A stretch of 64,000 nucleotides of DNA. Source: Massilia sp. Bi118 (lineage in GTDB: Bacteria > Pseudomonadota > Gammaproteobacteria > Burkholderiales > Burkholderiaceae_D). Below, one piece after another: positions 45,829 to 57,052 of the stretch. Under the pieces are notes generated by a model. It saw nothing but the letters and a program-made list of their open reading frames with translations, did not search any database and was not told the DNA's origin. A program made the position numbers and the translations under genes. The stretch spans positions 186,001 to 250,000 of the forward strand of contig NZ_CAKKMV010000002.1 in the NCBI RefSeq assembly GCF_918697865.1, in the 5' to 3' direction. Positions within the stretch are counted from its first letter, which is position 1. Each line of letters starts with the position of its first letter.

Positions 45829-47612
45829 GGTCGACCGCCAGCTCGTCCCGCTCCAATTCCCGCGTCGCCGCCTCCAAGGGCGTGGCTTTCTCGAAGAGCC
45901 CGGTGCTGGCCGTGCGCCTGCCGGACTGGCGCTCGCGCGTCGTGCTGTTCGTCCTGTTCGCCGCCTTCGCGGCGCTGGCCGGCCGCGCGGTGTGGGTGCA
46001 GGTCGCGGACAATAAATTCCTGCAGGAGCAGGGCGCCAACCGTTACATGCGCACCCAGGAGCTGCCGGCCACGCGCGGCAAGATCTTCGACCGCAACGGC
46101 ATGGTGCTGGCCTCCTCGCTGCCGGTGAAGTCGGTGTCGATCTTCACCGAAGACTACAAGGCCAACCCGGCCTCGCCGGAAAAGGTGCGCGAGCTGGCGC
46201 GCCTGCTGGAGATGCCGGAAGCCGAGCTGCAGAAGAAGCTGAACTCGAACCGCAGCTACGTCTACCTGAAACGCCAGGTCGAGATGGACGTCGTTGCCCA
46301 GATCGAGAAGCTCGACATCGACGGCATCGACACCCGCAAGGAATACAAGCGCTTCTACCCGCAGGGCGAGGTGATGGCGCACATGGTCGGCTTCACCAAC
46401 GTCGAGGACGTCGGCCAGGAAGCGATGGAACTGGCGCAGCAGAAGTCTCTCGCGGGCCAGCCGGGCAGCCGGCGCGTGATCAAGGACCGCCTGGGCCGCA
46501 TCGTCGAGGACGTCGGCATGTCGCACGAGCCGCACGACGGCAAGGACCTGACCCTGTCGGTCGACAGCAAGCTGCAGTACATCGCTTTCAACAGCATCAA
46601 GAACGCGGTCGAGAAATTCCATGCCAAGGCCGGCGCCGCAGTGGTGTTGGACGTACACACCGGCGAGGTGCTGGCGCTGGCCAACTGGCCGACCTACAAC
46701 CCCAACAACCGCGCCCACCTGACCGGCGAGCAGCTGCGCAACCGCGTCATCACCGACACCTTCGAGCCGGGTTCGACCTTCAAGCCCTTCACCGTGGCGC
46801 TGGGCCTCGACAAGGGCCTGATCACGCCGAAGACCATGATCGACACCGGCAACGGCCGCTTCATGGTGACCGGCAAGGTGATCCGCGACACCCATCCGCA
46901 CGGCGTGATCGACATCGGCACCATCATCCAGAAGTCGTCCAATATCGGCACCACGAAGATTTCGCAGATGATGTCGGCCCAGGAGATGTGGGAGATGTTC
47001 ACCAAGGTCGGCCTGGGCCAGGCGCCGCGCTTCGGCTTCCCGGGCGCCGTGGCCGGCCGCGTGCGTCCGTACAAATCCTGGCGCCCGGTGGAGCAGGCCA
47101 ACATGTCCTTCGGCCAGGGCATCTCGATGTCGCTGCTGCAGCTGGCGCGTGCCTACATGATCTTCGCGCGCGACGGCGACATGATCCCGCTGTCCTTCCA
47201 GAAGATCACCGAGAAGCCGGTCGGCCAGCAGATCATCTCGCCGAAGACCGCAGCCCAGATGCGCGTCATGCTCGAATCCGTGGTGAGCCCGGAAGGCACG
47301 GCGCCGCAGGCACAGATCGCCGGCTACCGCGTGGGCGGCAAGACCGGCACCGCGCAGAAGGTCATCGACGGCCGCTACTCGCAGACCCACTACGTCGGCA
47401 ACTTCGCCGGCATGGTGCCGATGTCGAATCCGCGCTTCATCATCGCGGTGATGATCGACGACGTGAGCGGGCTCTACCATACCGGCGGCGCGGTGGCGGC
47501 GCCGACCTTCGCGACGCTGGCGGCGAATGCATTAAGGGCGGCGAACGTGCCGCCTGATTCAACGGTCACGGACATCATCATCCCCGAACACCCATTCGAG
47601 GAGAGCAACTGA
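45825..47612 (+). CDS. ftsI: septal transpeptidase FtsI (PBP3)
   Basis: A 595-residue class B penicillin-binding protein. One membrane segment near 40-57; PBP dimerisation domain; transpeptidase with catalytic serine in EPGSTFKPF, SSN (IQKSSNIGT) and KTG (GGKTGTAQK). It crosslinks septal peptidoglycan. The stop overlaps the murE ATG by one base. Confidence 0.96.
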   Translation: MRSTASSSRSNSRVAASKGVAFSKSPVLAVRLPDWRSRVVLFVLFAAFAALAGRAVWVQVADNKFLQEQGANRYMRTQELPATRGKIFDRNGMVLASSLPVKSVSIFTEDYKANPASPEKVRELARLLEMPEAELQKKLNSNRSYVYLKRQVEMDVVAQIEKLDIDGIDTRKEYKRFYPQGEVMAHMVGFTNVEDVGQEAMELAQQKSLAGQPGSRRVIKDRLGRIVEDVGMSHEPHDGKDLTLSVDSKLQYIAFNSIKNAVEKFHAKAGAAVVLDVHTGEVLALANWPTYNPNNRAHLTGEQLRNRVITDTFEPGSTFKPFTVALGLDKGLITPKTMIDTGNGRFMVTGKVIRDTHPHGVIDIGTIIQKSSNIGTTKISQMMSAQEMWEMFTKVGLGQAPRFGFPGAVAGRVRPYKSWRPVEQANMSFGQGISMSLLQLARAYMIFARDGDMIPLSFQKITEKPVGQQIISPKTAAQMRVMLESVVSPEGTAPQAQIAGYRVGGKTGTAQKVIDGRYSQTHYVGNFAGMVPMSNPRFIIAVMIDDVSGLYHTGGAVAAPTFATLAANALRAANVPPDSTVTDIIIPEHPFEESN

Positions 47613-49153
47613 TGAACCTGAGCGAGATCTGCCAGTGGATACGAGCCGCCGCACCAGGCGGCCGTCTCGTTTCCGACTCGCGCCGCCTCAAGCGCGGCGA
47701 CGTGTTCTTTGCCTATCCAGGCGAAGGCGCGGCGGACGGCCGCAACTACATCGCGTCTGCGCTGGAGAAGGGCGCCGCCGCGGTGGTGTATGAAGCACGC
47801 GATTTCGCCTGGCGTGAAAGCGCCGATGTGCCGCACCTGGCCGTCGAGAACCTGAAAAAGAACGCCGGCGCCATCGCCCACGCCTGGTACGGCCAGCCGG
47901 ACGCCGGCATGTTCACCGTCGGCGTGACCGGCACCAACGGCAAGACCTCGATCGCGCTGTGGACCGCGCAGGCGCTGGCCCGCCTGGCCAGCGTGGGTGA
48001 AGGCGTGGGCGTCATCGGCACGCTTGGCGTCGGCCTGGTGCGCGCCCGCGTCGAAGCCGAATTCGACGCCACCGGCTACACCACGCCGGACGCGGTGCTG
48101 CTGGCGACCCGCCTGGCCAGCCTGCGCGATGCCGGCGCCGGCGCGCTGGCGATCGAAGTCTCGTCGATCGGCCTGGTCGAGGAACGTACTGCCGGCATGC
48201 ATTTCGACGTCGCCGTGTTCACCAACCTGACCCGCGACCACCTGGACTACCACGGCGACATGGCCAGCTACGAAGCGGCCAAGCGCAAGCTGTTCGAGTG
48301 GCCGGGGCTGAAGCACGCGGTGCTGAACCTGGACGACCCGGCGGGCAGCCGCATCGCCGCGCACCTGCGCGCGCAGCGTCCGGAAGTGGCGGTCACCGGC
48401 TACACCACGCGCGGCGAAGACGAGCAGCCCGCGCCCGAAGGCGTGGCCATCCTGCGTGCCAGCCAGCTCCGTTCGCGCCCGGCCGGCACCGAGTTCACCG
48501 TCGATACGCCCGCGGGCAGCGCGCTGGCGCGTACCCGCCTGGTCGGCCACTTCAACGTCAGCAATGCGCTGGCGGTGCTGGGCGTGCTGCTGGCCAAGGG
48601 CGCGCCGCTGCGCGCCGCGCTGGACGCGATCGAAACGCTCGAACCGGCGCCGGGCCGCATGCAGCAGATCGGCGGCGCCGACGCACCGCTGATCGTGATC
48701 GATTACGCGCACACGCCGGACGCGCTGGAAAAGGCGCTGGGCGCGCTGCGCCAGGTGGCGCACGAGCGCGGCGGCCAGCTGTGGTGCGTGTTCGGCTGCG
48801 GCGGCGATCGCGATCCGGGCAAGCGCCCGCAGATGGGCGCCATTGCCCAGATGGCAGAGCACGTGCTGGTCACCAGCGATAACCCGCGCAGCGAAGAGCC
48901 GCGCGCGATCATCGAACAGATCGTGGCCGGCATGGACCCGCACCACCCGAGCTCGAACTACCAGGCGATCGAAGACCGCGCCGCCGCCATCCTGTCGGCG
49001 GTGAAGCACGCCGGCAAGCCGGACGTGATCCTGCTGGCCGGGAAGGGGCACGAGCCCTACCAGGAAATCAAGGGCCGGAAAATGCCGTTTTCCGATGCCG
49101 ACCATGCCGCGCTGGCCTTGACTGCGCGGCTGACGATGATGAGGACGAATTAA
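47612..49153 (+). CDS. murE: UDP-MurNAc-tripeptide ligase MurE
   Basis: A 513-residue ligase adding the third residue to the stem peptide. ATP loop GVTGTNGKTSIAL and the DNPR motif (TSDNPRSEEP), which marks meso-diaminopimelate specificity. One-base overlaps with ftsI and murF. Confidence 0.96.
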   Translation: MNLSEICQWIRAAAPGGRLVSDSRRLKRGDVFFAYPGEGAADGRNYIASALEKGAAAVVYEARDFAWRESADVPHLAVENLKKNAGAIAHAWYGQPDAGMFTVGVTGTNGKTSIALWTAQALARLASVGEGVGVIGTLGVGLVRARVEAEFDATGYTTPDAVLLATRLASLRDAGAGALAIEVSSIGLVEERTAGMHFDVAVFTNLTRDHLDYHGDMASYEAAKRKLFEWPGLKHAVLNLDDPAGSRIAAHLRAQRPEVAVTGYTTRGEDEQPAPEGVAILRASQLRSRPAGTEFTVDTPAGSALARTRLVGHFNVSNALAVLGVLLAKGAPLRAALDAIETLEPAPGRMQQIGGADAPLIVIDYAHTPDALEKALGALRQVAHERGGQLWCVFGCGGDRDPGKRPQMGAIAQMAEHVLVTSDNPRSEEPRAIIEQIVAGMDPHHPSSNYQAIEDRAAAILSAVKHAGKPDVILLAGKGHEPYQEIKGRKMPFSDADHAALALTARLTMMRTN

Positions 49154-50643
49154 TGCAAGGATCGCTTCAACAGCTGACCGCTTCGATTGCCGGCGCCCGC
49201 ATGACGCGTGACGCCGCTTTCGAAGGCGTGTCGACCGACAGCCGCTCGGCCCCGGCCGGCGCGCTGTTCGTTGCGCTGCGCGGCGAAACCTTCGATGCGC
49301 ACGACTTCCTCGACCAGGTCGCGGCCAGGAATGTGGCCGCCGTGGTGGTCGAAAAGCTGCCGGAGAACTTCCCGCTGCCGGCGCTGGTGGTGCCGGATAC
49401 GCTCGTTGCCCTGGGCCGCATCGGCAATGCCTGGCGCAGCCAGTTCGCGATGCCCGTCATCGGCGTCACCGGCAGCAACGGCAAGACCACGGTCAAGGAA
49501 ATGATCGCCTCGATTCTCGCCGCGCATGTGGGCGAGGACGCGCGCCTGGCCACCCAGGGCAACCTGAACAACGAGATCGGCGTGCCGCTGACCGTGATGC
49601 GCCTGAGCGCCGCGCACAAGGCCGCGGTGGTCGAGCTGGGCATGAACCATCCTGGCGAGATCGCCCGCCTGGCCGCGATCGCGGCGCCGACCGTCGCGCT
49701 GGTGAACAATGCGCAGCGCGAGCACCAGGAGTTCATGCACACCGTGGAAGCGGTGGCGCGCGAGAATGGCTCGGTGCTGGCGGCCTTGCCGGCGGATGGC
49801 GTGGCGGTGTTCCCTGGCGACGATGAGTACACCGCGCTGTGGCGCGAGCTGGCTGCTGGCAAGGATGTGCTGACCTTCGGGCTGACCGAAACGTGCGATG
49901 TGCGTGCAACGTATACCGTAAACAGTTTCGGCGCTGACCTGGTCGTTAGCGTAACCCCGTCATTCCCGCGCAGGCGGGAATCCAAGTTTGGCGCCGCAGA
50001 CGCGCATAAAAACTTGGATTCCCGCCTTCGCGGGAATGACGGAGAAGCGAGCGGGAATGACGTGCAAACGTTCACCATCAAACTTTCCGCCGCGGGTGAG
50101 CACAACGTAAGAAATGCCCTGGCCGCCTGCGCCTGCGCACTGGCCGCCGGCATCCCGGTCGACGCCATCGTGCGGGGCCTGGAAGCTTTCGCGCCCGTCA
50201 GCGGCCGCCTGCAGCGCAAGCAGGCCGTGAACGGCGCCACCGTGATCGACGACTCCTACAACGCCAACCCGGATTCGGTGCGCGCCGCCATCGACGTGCT
50301 CGCCCAAAGCGCCGCGCCGCGCATCCTGGTGCTGGGCGACATGGGCGAAGTCGGCACGCAGGGACCCGAGTTTCACGAAGAAATCGGTGCTTACGCGGCA
50401 AGCCGCGGCATCGAGTCCGTGCTCGTCACCGGCGCCCTGGCGCGCCACGTGGCAGGCAAAGGCACGGGCGCGCAACACTTTGAGCAGTTCGACGATTTAT
50501 TGGCAGCACTGGATAAGCAAATGCGGCAACTGGGCAGCAAATCCGACGCAACTGTGTTGGTGAAGGGCTCGCGCTTCATGAAAATGGAACGCGTGGTCCA
50601 ACATCTCGTTCAATCACAAAACACCGGCAAGGATTCTCACTAA
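49153..50643 (+). CDS. murF: D-Ala-D-Ala-adding ligase MurF, with repeat-encoded insert
   Basis: A 496-residue ligase adding D-Ala-D-Ala to form the pentapeptide precursor. ATP loop GVTGSNGKTTVKEM (about 105-118), VELGMNHPGEI, and HNVRNALAAC before the C-terminal domain (VIDDSYNANPDSVRAA). Residues about 267-300 (SFPRRRESK and LDSRLRGND) are encoded by a palindromic repeat inserted in frame between the central and C-terminal domains. The enzyme must tolerate this as a surface loop, because the gene is essential and otherwise intact. Confidence 0.95.
   Translation: MQGSLQQLTASIAGARMTRDAAFEGVSTDSRSAPAGALFVALRGETFDAHDFLDQVAARNVAAVVVEKLPENFPLPALVVPDTLVALGRIGNAWRSQFAMPVIGVTGSNGKTTVKEMIASILAAHVGEDARLATQGNLNNEIGVPLTVMRLSAAHKAAVVELGMNHPGEIARLAAIAAPTVALVNNAQREHQEFMHTVEAVARENGSVLAALPADGVAVFPGDDEYTALWRELAAGKDVLTFGLTETCDVRATYTVNSFGADLVVSVTPSFPRRRESKFGAADAHKNLDSRLRGNDGEASGNDVQTFTIKLSAAGEHNVRNALAACACALAAGIPVDAIVRGLEAFAPVSGRLQRKQAVNGATVIDDSYNANPDSVRAAIDVLAQSAAPRILVLGDMGEVGTQGPEFHEEIGAYAASRGIESVLVTGALARHVAGKGTGAQHFEQFDDLLAALDKQMRQLGSKSDATVLVKGSRFMKMERVVQHLVQSQNTGKDSH
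49959..50061. repeat. palindromic repeat element inside murF
   Basis: Arms at 49959-49989 and 50010-50040 (31 bases, one mismatch) around a 20-base loop. The arms begin GTCATTCCCGCG. A third partial copy, GCGGGAATGAC, follows at 50051-50061. It is the well-known type of dispersed palindrome whose translation gives SFPRRRES and LDSRLRGND peptides in many proteobacteria. Confidence 0.95.
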
Positions 50644-51813
50644 ATGCTTCTCTGGCTTGCACAATACTTCCAGGACTATATCGGTCCGATGCGGATTTTT
50701 AACTACATCACCTTCCGCGCGGTGTTCGCGACCATTACCGCGATCGCCATCGGCCTGCTGTGCGGCCCGGCGGTGATCCGCAAGCTGACCGCGCTGAAGG
50801 TCGGCCAGGCGGTGCGCACCTACGGCCCGCAAACCCACCTGGCCAAGCACGGCACCCCGACCATGGGCGGCGTGCTGGTCCTGATCGCGATCGGCTTCTC
50901 GACCCTGCTGTGGTGCGACCTGTCGAACCGCCTGATCTGGCCGGTGCTGGTGGTGACCCTCGGCTTCGGCGCGGTCGGCTGGGTCGACGACTACCGCAAG
51001 GTGGTCTACAAGGACCCGGAAGGCATGCGCTCGGGCGAAAAATACTTCTGGATGTCCCTGATCGGCATCGCATCCTCGCTCTACCTGGCGTTCTCGGTCT
51101 CGGCCGCGACCCCATGGGAAGTGGGGCAGCTGTTCTTCGCCTGGGTGCAGTCGGGCTTCTCGATGAACCTGCCGCCCAAGGCCGACCTGATCGTCCCCTT
51201 CTTCAAGACCATCAGCTACCCGCTGGGCGTGTGGGGCTTCATCGCGTTGACCTATTGCGTGATCGTGGGCGCCTCGAACGCCGTCAACTTCACCGACGGT
51301 CTCGATGGCCTGGCCATCATGCCGACCGTGATGGTGGGCGGCGCGCTGGGCCTGTTCGCCTACCTGACTGGTAATGCGACCTATTCGAAATACCTGTTCA
51401 TCCCGCACATCCCGGGCGCCGGCGAACTGCTGATCTTCTGCGGCGCGATGGCGGGCGCGGGCCTGGCCTTCCTCTGGTACAACGCGCACCCGGCGCAGAT
51501 GTTCATGGGCGACGTCGGCGCGCTGGCGCTGGGCGGCGCGCTCGGCACCATCGCCGTCATCGTGCGCCAGGAAATCGTCCTGTTCATCATGGGCGGCGTG
51601 TTCGTGGCCGAGACCCTGTCCGTGATCATCCAGGTGAGCTGGTTCAAGTACACCAAGAAGCGCTACGGCGCCGGGCGGCGCGTGTTCCTGATGGCGCCGC
51701 TGCACCACCATTTCGAACAGAAGGGCTGGAAGGAAACCAAGGTCGTGGCGCGCTTCTGGATCGTGACCATCGTTTTGGTCCTGATCGGCATCTCCACGCT
51801 CAAACTGCGTTGA
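50644..51813 (+). CDS. mraY: phospho-MurNAc-pentapeptide transferase MraY
   Basis: A 389-residue ten-helix membrane enzyme that makes lipid I on undecaprenyl phosphate. Motifs [28 protein letters not shown] and the [11 protein letters not shown] region are intact, followed by [13 protein letters not shown]. Starts directly after the murF stop. Confidence 0.97.
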   Translation: MLLWLAQYFQDYIGPMRIFNYITFRAVFATITAIAIGLLCGPAVIRKLTALKVGQAVRTYGPQTHLAKHGTPTMGGVLVLIAIGFSTLLWCDLSNRLIWPVLVVTLGFGAVGWVDDYRKVVYKDPEGMRSGEKYFWMSLIGIASSLYLAFSVSAATPWEVGQLFFAWVQSGFSMNLPPKADLIVPFFKTISYPLGVWGFIALTYCVIVGASNAVNFTDGLDGLAIMPTVMVGGALGLFAYLTGNATYSKYLFIPHIPGAGELLIFCGAMAGAGLAFLWYNAHPAQMFMGDVGALALGGALGTIAVIVRQEIVLFIMGGVFVAETLSVIIQVSWFKYTKKRYGAGRRVFLMAPLHHHFEQKGWKETKVVARFWIVTIVLVLIGISTLKLR

Positions 51814-51831
51814 AACTGCGATAAAAGAACG

Positions 51832-53340
51832 ATGAACTACGAAGGCAAAACCGCACTGGTACTCGGGCTCGGCGAATCGGGCCTCGCGATGGCGCAATGG
51901 CTCGCGCGCTGCGGCGCGCGCGTGCGCGTCGCGGACACGCGTACCGAGCCGCAGCGCCTGTTCGCGCTGCGCGCAGCCGTGCCGACCGCCGAGTTCGTGG
52001 GCGGCGCCTTCGATGCGCAACTGCTGGAAGGTGTCGACTTCGTCGCCGTCAGCCCGGGCCTGATGCCGGAGCGCGAGCTGGCCGACATCGGCCCGGGCGC
52101 CGCCGCCCGCAGCATCCCGGTGTGGGGCGAGATCGAACTGTTCGCCCAGGCCCTGTCGGACCTGAAGTCCACTCGGGGCTATGCCCCGAAAGTCATCGCC
52201 ATCACCGGCACCAACGGCAAGACCACGGTGACCAGCCTGACCGGCCTGCTGTGCCGCCGCGCCGGTTTCACGACCCGCGTAGCCGGCAACATCAGCCCGG
52301 CCGCGCTGGACGTGCTGCGCGAAGTCCTCGACAAGGACGATCTGCCGCAGGCCTGGGTGCTGGAACTGTCCAGCTTCCAGCTGCACACCACTTTCAGCCT
52401 GAACCCGGACGCCGCCACCGTCCTGAACGTGACCCAGGACCACCTGGACTGGCACGGCAGCATGACCGCCTATGCCTTCGACAAGGCGCGCATCTTCGGC
52501 AAGGATACGGTCCGCGTGCTGAACCGCGACGACGCCACCGTGATGCGCATGGCGAATCCGGAAGCGCAGATGACCACCTTCGGCACCGGCGAACCGGACG
52601 CGCCGGGCAGCTTTGGCCTGGTCAACGAGCGCGGCGTGCTGTGGCTGGCGAATGCGAATCCGGCGGAAGAGCCGGAAAAGAAGCGCCGCCGTTCTCCCTC
52701 CATGAACGAGCCGGAAGAGCCGGTCGAGCTGACGATCAACCGCCTGATGCCGGCTGACGCGCTGCGCATCCGCGGCATCCACAATGCTTCCAATGCGCTG
52801 GCCGCGCTGGCCCTGTGCCGCGCCTGCGGCCTGCCGCTGGCGCCGCTGCTGCACGGCCTGCGCGACTACCAGGGCGAGCCGCACCGCGTGGAGCTGGTCG
52901 CCAGCATCGACAACGTCGACTATTACGACGACAGCAAGGGCACCAATGTCGGCGCCACCGTCGCCGCGCTGGAAGGCCTGGGCCAGACCTTTGGCGAGAC
53001 CGGGCGCCAGATCCTCTTGATTGCCGGCGGCGAGGGCAAGGGCCAGGACTTCGCGCCGCTGGCCGCGCCATGCTCGCGCTATGTGAAGGCGGTGCTGCTG
53101 ATCGGCCGCGACGCGCCGGCGCTGAAGGCTGCGATCGAACCGAGCGGCGTACCGTGCTTCGACCTGGGCGACCTGCCGCAAGCGGTGCGCCGCGGCTACG
53201 GCCTGGCGAAATCCGGTGACGTGGTCCTGCTGTCGCCGGCCTGCGCGAGCCTGGACATGTTTACCAATTACGCCCACCGCGCCCAGGTGTTCGTGGATGC
53301 GGTGCGCGAGATCGCGCTCGAGAAGGGGCAGGAGATCTGA
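51832..53340 (+). CDS. murD: UDP-MurNAc-L-Ala-D-Glu ligase MurD
   Basis: A 502-residue ligase. ATP loop [13 protein letters not shown] and a C-terminal [12 protein letters not shown]. It is about 50 residues longer than E. coli MurD because of a charged insert near 275-300 ([19 protein letters not shown]), a feature seen in betaproteobacterial MurD. The stop overlaps the ftsW start by one base. Confidence 0.95.
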   Translation: MNYEGKTALVLGLGESGLAMAQWLARCGARVRVADTRTEPQRLFALRAAVPTAEFVGGAFDAQLLEGVDFVAVSPGLMPERELADIGPGAAARSIPVWGEIELFAQALSDLKSTRGYAPKVIAITGTNGKTTVTSLTGLLCRRAGFTTRVAGNISPAALDVLREVLDKDDLPQAWVLELSSFQLHTTFSLNPDAATVLNVTQDHLDWHGSMTAYAFDKARIFGKDTVRVLNRDDATVMRMANPEAQMTTFGTGEPDAPGSFGLVNERGVLWLANANPAEEPEKKRRRSPSMNEPEEPVELTINRLMPADALRIRGIHNASNALAALALCRACGLPLAPLLHGLRDYQGEPHRVELVASIDNVDYYDDSKGTNVGATVAALEGLGQTFGETGRQILLIAGGEGKGQDFAPLAAPCSRYVKAVLLIGRDAPALKAAIEPSGVPCFDLGDLPQAVRRGYGLAKSGDVVLLSPACASLDMFTNYAHRAQVFVDAVREIALEKGQEI

Positions 53341-54563
53341 TGGCTTTCCAGATTCCCTTCAAGTTCGGCGGCAGCGCCAGCGATGCGAGCGTCGCCGCGG
53401 GCGCACGGCCGTCGCGCATGATGGAGTATGACCAGCCGCTGGTCTGGGTCGTGATCCTGCTGATGCTGTTCGGGATGGTGATGGTGTATTCGGCCTCGAT
53501 CGCGCTGCCGGACTCGCCCAAGTTCGCCTACCTGGGCGGCAAGAACAACTACTTCTTGCTGCGCCAGGCGATGTTCATCGCGATTTCGCTGGTGGCCGGC
53601 CTGTTCGTGTTCCGCGTGCCGGTCGCGACCTGGCAGCGCCTGGCGCCGCTGATGTTCGTCGTCACCCTGATCCTGCTTGCTTTGGTGCTGGTGCCGGGCG
53701 TCGGCATTTCGGTCAACGGCGCGCGCCGCTGGCTGCCGATGCGCATCGGCCAGCCGTCCGAGATCATGAAGGTGGTGGCGGTGCTGTACGCGGCCGACTT
53801 CACGGTGCGCAAGCAGCAGTACATGCACAAGCTGACCAAGGGCTTCATGCCGATGGCCGCCGCGATGGCGCTGGTCGGCGTGCTGCTGCTGCTCGAGCCC
53901 GACCTCGGCGCCTTCGGCGTGATCGTCTGCATCTCGATGGGTATCCTGTTCCTGGGCGGCTTCAACATGATCTGGTTCACCGGCATCGGCGCGATCCTGG
54001 TGATGGTGTTCTCGACCATCATCGCGCTCTCGCCCTTCCGCCGCGCCCGCATGTTCGCCTACATGCGGCCGTGGGAAGACGGCAATGCGCTGGACAAGTC
54101 GTACCAGCTGACGCATTCGCTGATCGCCTTCGGCCGCGGCGAGATCTTCGGCGTCGGCCTGGGCGGCAGCGTCGAAAAGCTGCACTACCTGCCGGAAGCG
54201 CACACCGACTTCATCATGGCCGTGATCGGCGAAGAGCTCGGCCTGGTCGGCGTGCTGGTCGTGGTCGGCCTGTTCTACTGGCTCGTGAAACGCGCCTTCG
54301 ACATCGGCCGCCAGGCGATCGCGCTGGAGCAACACTTCGCCGGCCTGGCCGCGAAGGGCATCGGCATCTGGCTGGGCGTGCAGGTCTTCATCAACATGGG
54401 CGTGAACCTGGGCCTGCTGCCGACCAAGGGCCTGACCCTGCCGCTGATGAGCTACGGCGGTTCGGGCGTGCTGTTCAACTGCGTCGGCCTCGCCATCCTG
54501 CTGCGCATCGATTACGAAAACCGCATGCGCATGCGCGGCGGCCGCCAGGGGATCGCCAAATGA
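53340..54563 (+). CDS. ftsW: lipid II polymerase FtsW
   Basis: A 407-residue SEDS-family glycosyltransferase with about ten membrane segments. [24 protein letters not shown], and the EELGLVGVL and SYGGSGV signatures. It polymerises septal glycan with FtsI. Overlaps murG by four bases (ATGA). Confidence 0.96.
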   Translation: MAFQIPFKFGGSASDASVAAGARPSRMMEYDQPLVWVVILLMLFGMVMVYSASIALPDSPKFAYLGGKNNYFLLRQAMFIAISLVAGLFVFRVPVATWQRLAPLMFVVTLILLALVLVPGVGISVNGARRWLPMRIGQPSEIMKVVAVLYAADFTVRKQQYMHKLTKGFMPMAAAMALVGVLLLLEPDLGAFGVIVCISMGILFLGGFNMIWFTGIGAILVMVFSTIIALSPFRRARMFAYMRPWEDGNALDKSYQLTHSLIAFGRGEIFGVGLGGSVEKLHYLPEAHTDFIMAVIGEELGLVGVLVVVGLFYWLVKRAFDIGRQAIALEQHFAGLAAKGIGIWLGVQVFINMGVNLGLLPTKGLTLPLMSYGGSGVLFNCVGLAILLRIDYENRMRMRGGRQGIAK

Positions 54564-55648
54564 GCAAGCGCCTGATGATCATGGCAGCCGGCACCGGCGG
54601 CCACATCTTCCCCGGCATCGCCATCGCCCAGACGATGCGTGAGCGCGGCTGGGAAGTGAGCTGGCTGGGCACCGCCCACGGCATGGAATGCGACATCGTG
54701 CCGAAGCACGGCATCGCGATGGACAGCATCGACTTCGCCGGCCTGCGCGGCAAGGGCCTGGGCCACACCATCACCGGCGCCTTCAAGATGCTGGGCGCGT
54801 TTGCCGCCTGCCGCCGCTTCATCGCCGCGCGCAAGCCGGACGTGGTGCTGGGCATGGGCGGCTATGTGACCGTGCCGGGCGGGATGATGGCGCGCTCGCG
54901 CGGCGTGCCGCTGGCGCTGGTGAATGCCGATGCGGCGCTGCTGCTGTCGAATAAAACCCTGACCCCGGTCGCCCAGCGCGTGTTGTTCGGCTTCCCGGCG
55001 GACTTCGGCAAGGCGGCGAATAAAGCGGTCGTCACCGGCAACCCGGTGCGCAAGGAGATCCTGGAGATGCCGTCGCCGGGCCACCGCTTCGCCAACCGCA
55101 GCGGCCCGCTGAACATCCTGGTGGTGGGCGGCAGCCTGGGCGCCAGGGTCCTGAACGACAGCGTGCCCGCGGCCCTGGCCCTGATTCCGGAAGGCCTGCG
55201 TCCGATCGTCACCCACCAGTCGGGCAAGAAGAATATCGAAGCGCTGCGCGCGGCGTACGCGCAGGCCGGCGTGCAGGCCAACGTGGTCGACTTCATCGAC
55301 GACATGGCGGCGGAATATGCGAACGCCGACCTGGTGATCTGCCGCGCCGGCGCGATCACGGTGTCGGAACTGACGGCGGCCGGCGTGGCCAGCGTGCTGG
55401 TGCCTTTCGTCGCCAGCACCACCAGCCACCAGCGCGACAACGCGATCTGGATGGACAAGCAGAAAGCGGCAGTCCACCTGCCGCAGGGCGAACTGAATCC
55501 GCAGCAGTTGGCGAAGCTGCTGCAAGCGACCGACCGTGACGCCTGCCTGAAGATGGCGGAAGCGGCGCAGGCGGTCGGCCGGCGCGACGCCAATGCGGCG
55601 ATTGCAAACGTTTTGGAAGAATTGGCGGGAAAGAGGACAGCTGCGTGA
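54560..55648 (+). CDS. murG: UDP-GlcNAc transferase MurG
   Basis: A 362-residue glycosyltransferase making lipid [15 protein letters not shown] loop at the start, [26 protein letters not shown] and [16 protein letters not shown] donor site. Start at the ATG overlapping the ftsW stop; an open frame from 54071 is a shadow of ftsW. Confidence 0.96.
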   Translation: MSKRLMIMAAGTGGHIFPGIAIAQTMRERGWEVSWLGTAHGMECDIVPKHGIAMDSIDFAGLRGKGLGHTITGAFKMLGAFAACRRFIAARKPDVVLGMGGYVTVPGGMMARSRGVPLALVNADAALLLSNKTLTPVAQRVLFGFPADFGKAANKAVVTGNPVRKEILEMPSPGHRFANRSGPLNILVVGGSLGARVLNDSVPAALALIPEGLRPIVTHQSGKKNIEALRAAYAQAGVQANVVDFIDDMAAEYANADLVICRAGAITVSELTAAGVASVLVPFVASTTSHQRDNAIWMDKQKAAVHLPQGELNPQQLAKLLQATDRDACLKMAEAAQAVGRRDANAAIANVLEELAGKRTAA

Positions 55649-57042
55649 AACACAAGATCAAGCATATTCACTTCGTCGGTATCGGCGGCAGCGGCATGAG
55701 CGGCATCGCCGAGGTGCTGCTGAACCTCGGCTATAAAGTGTCGGGCTCGGACCTGGCCTCGAACGCCGCCAGCCAGCGCCTGGCCGAACTGGGCGCGACG
55801 GTCTGCATCGGCCACGCCGAAGAACACATCCGCGGCGCCAACGCCGTGGTGACCTCGACCGCCGTCAACGAAGCGAATCCGGAAGTGGTGGCCGCCCGCG
55901 CCGCCAAGATCCCGGTGGTGCCGCGCGCGATCATGCTGGGCGAACTGATGCGCCTGAAGCGCGGCATCGCCATCGCCGGCACCCACGGCAAGACCACCAC
56001 CACCAGCCTGGTGGCCTCGGTGCTGGCCGAGGGCGGCCTGGACCCGACCTTCGTGATCGGCGGCCGCCTGACCGCGGCCGGCGCCAACGCCAAGCTGGGC
56101 ACCGGCGACTATATCGTGGCCGAGGCCGACGAGTCGGATGCGTCTTTCCTGAACCTGTCGCCGATGATCGAGGTGATCACCAACATCGACGCCGACCACA
56201 TGGACACCTACGAGCACGACTTCGAGAAGCTGAAGGCGGCGTTCGTGAACTTCACCCACCGCCTGCCGTTCTACGGCCGCGCGATGATGTGCATCGACGA
56301 CGCCAACGTGCGCGCCATCCTGCCGCAGGTGACCAAGCCGGTGACGACCTACGGCTTTTCCGAGGACGCCGAAGTGCGCGCCATGGAAGCCCGCGCCGAC
56401 GGCACCCGCATGCGCTTCATCGTGCGCCAGGAAGGCTATCCGGACACCAGCTTCGTGCTGAACCAGCCGGGCATGCACAACGTGCTGAACGCCTGCTCGG
56501 CGATTGCGATCGCGCGCGAGATCGGCATCCCGGACGAAGCCACGGCCATTGGGCTTGCCGAGTTCCGCGGCGTCGGCCGCCGCTTCACCCGCTATGGCGA
56601 GATCCCGCTGGAATCCGGCGGTAGCTTCACCCTGGTGGACGACTACGGCCACCATCCGGTCGAAGCCCAGGTGACCGTCGCCGCGGCGCGCGCGGCCTAC
56701 CCGGGCCGGCGCCTGCTGCTGGCCTTCCAGCCGCACCGCTATACCCGCACCCGCGACCTGTTCGAAGACTTCGTCAAGGTGCTGGCCGCACCGGACGTGC
56801 TGCTGCTGGCCGAGGTATACGCGGCCGGCGAAACCCCGATCGTGGCTGCCGACGGCCGTGCGCTGTCGCGCGCGCTGCGCGCCGGCACCCAGATCGAACC
56901 GATCTTCGTGGAATCCATCGCCGACATGCCGGCGACGATCCTGAAGGTGGCGCGCGACGGCGACGTCGTGCTGACCATGGGCGCCGGCTCGATCGGCGGC
57001 GTTCCGCATCAATTAACAATGCTTCAAAAGGTAGCGCAGTAA
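55645..57042 (+). CDS. murC: UDP-MurNAc-L-Ala ligase MurC
   Basis: A 465-residue ligase adding L-Ala. [17 protein letters not shown] at the start and ATP loop [13 protein letters not shown]. The start is a GTG overlapping the murG stop (GTGA). Ten bases before ddl. Confidence 0.96.
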   Translation: MKHKIKHIHFVGIGGSGMSGIAEVLLNLGYKVSGSDLASNAASQRLAELGATVCIGHAEEHIRGANAVVTSTAVNEANPEVVAARAAKIPVVPRAIMLGELMRLKRGIAIAGTHGKTTTTSLVASVLAEGGLDPTFVIGGRLTAAGANAKLGTGDYIVAEADESDASFLNLSPMIEVITNIDADHMDTYEHDFEKLKAAFVNFTHRLPFYGRAMMCIDDANVRAILPQVTKPVTTYGFSEDAEVRAMEARADGTRMRFIVRQEGYPDTSFVLNQPGMHNVLNACSAIAIAREIGIPDEATAIGLAEFRGVGRRFTRYGEIPLESGGSFTLVDDYGHHPVEAQVTVAAARAAYPGRRLLLAFQPHRYTRTRDLFEDFVKVLAAPDVLLLAEVYAAGETPIVAADGRALSRALRAGTQIEPIFVESIADMPATILKVARDGDVVLTMGAGSIGGVPHQLTMLQKVAQ

Positions 57043-57052
57043 GAGCCATATC

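Noticed and set aside
50614..53277. 887-codon antisense frame across mraY and murD
   Set aside because: A GC-rich shadow with compositionally biased His/Arg/Gln-rich translation; conserved genes occupy the other strand.
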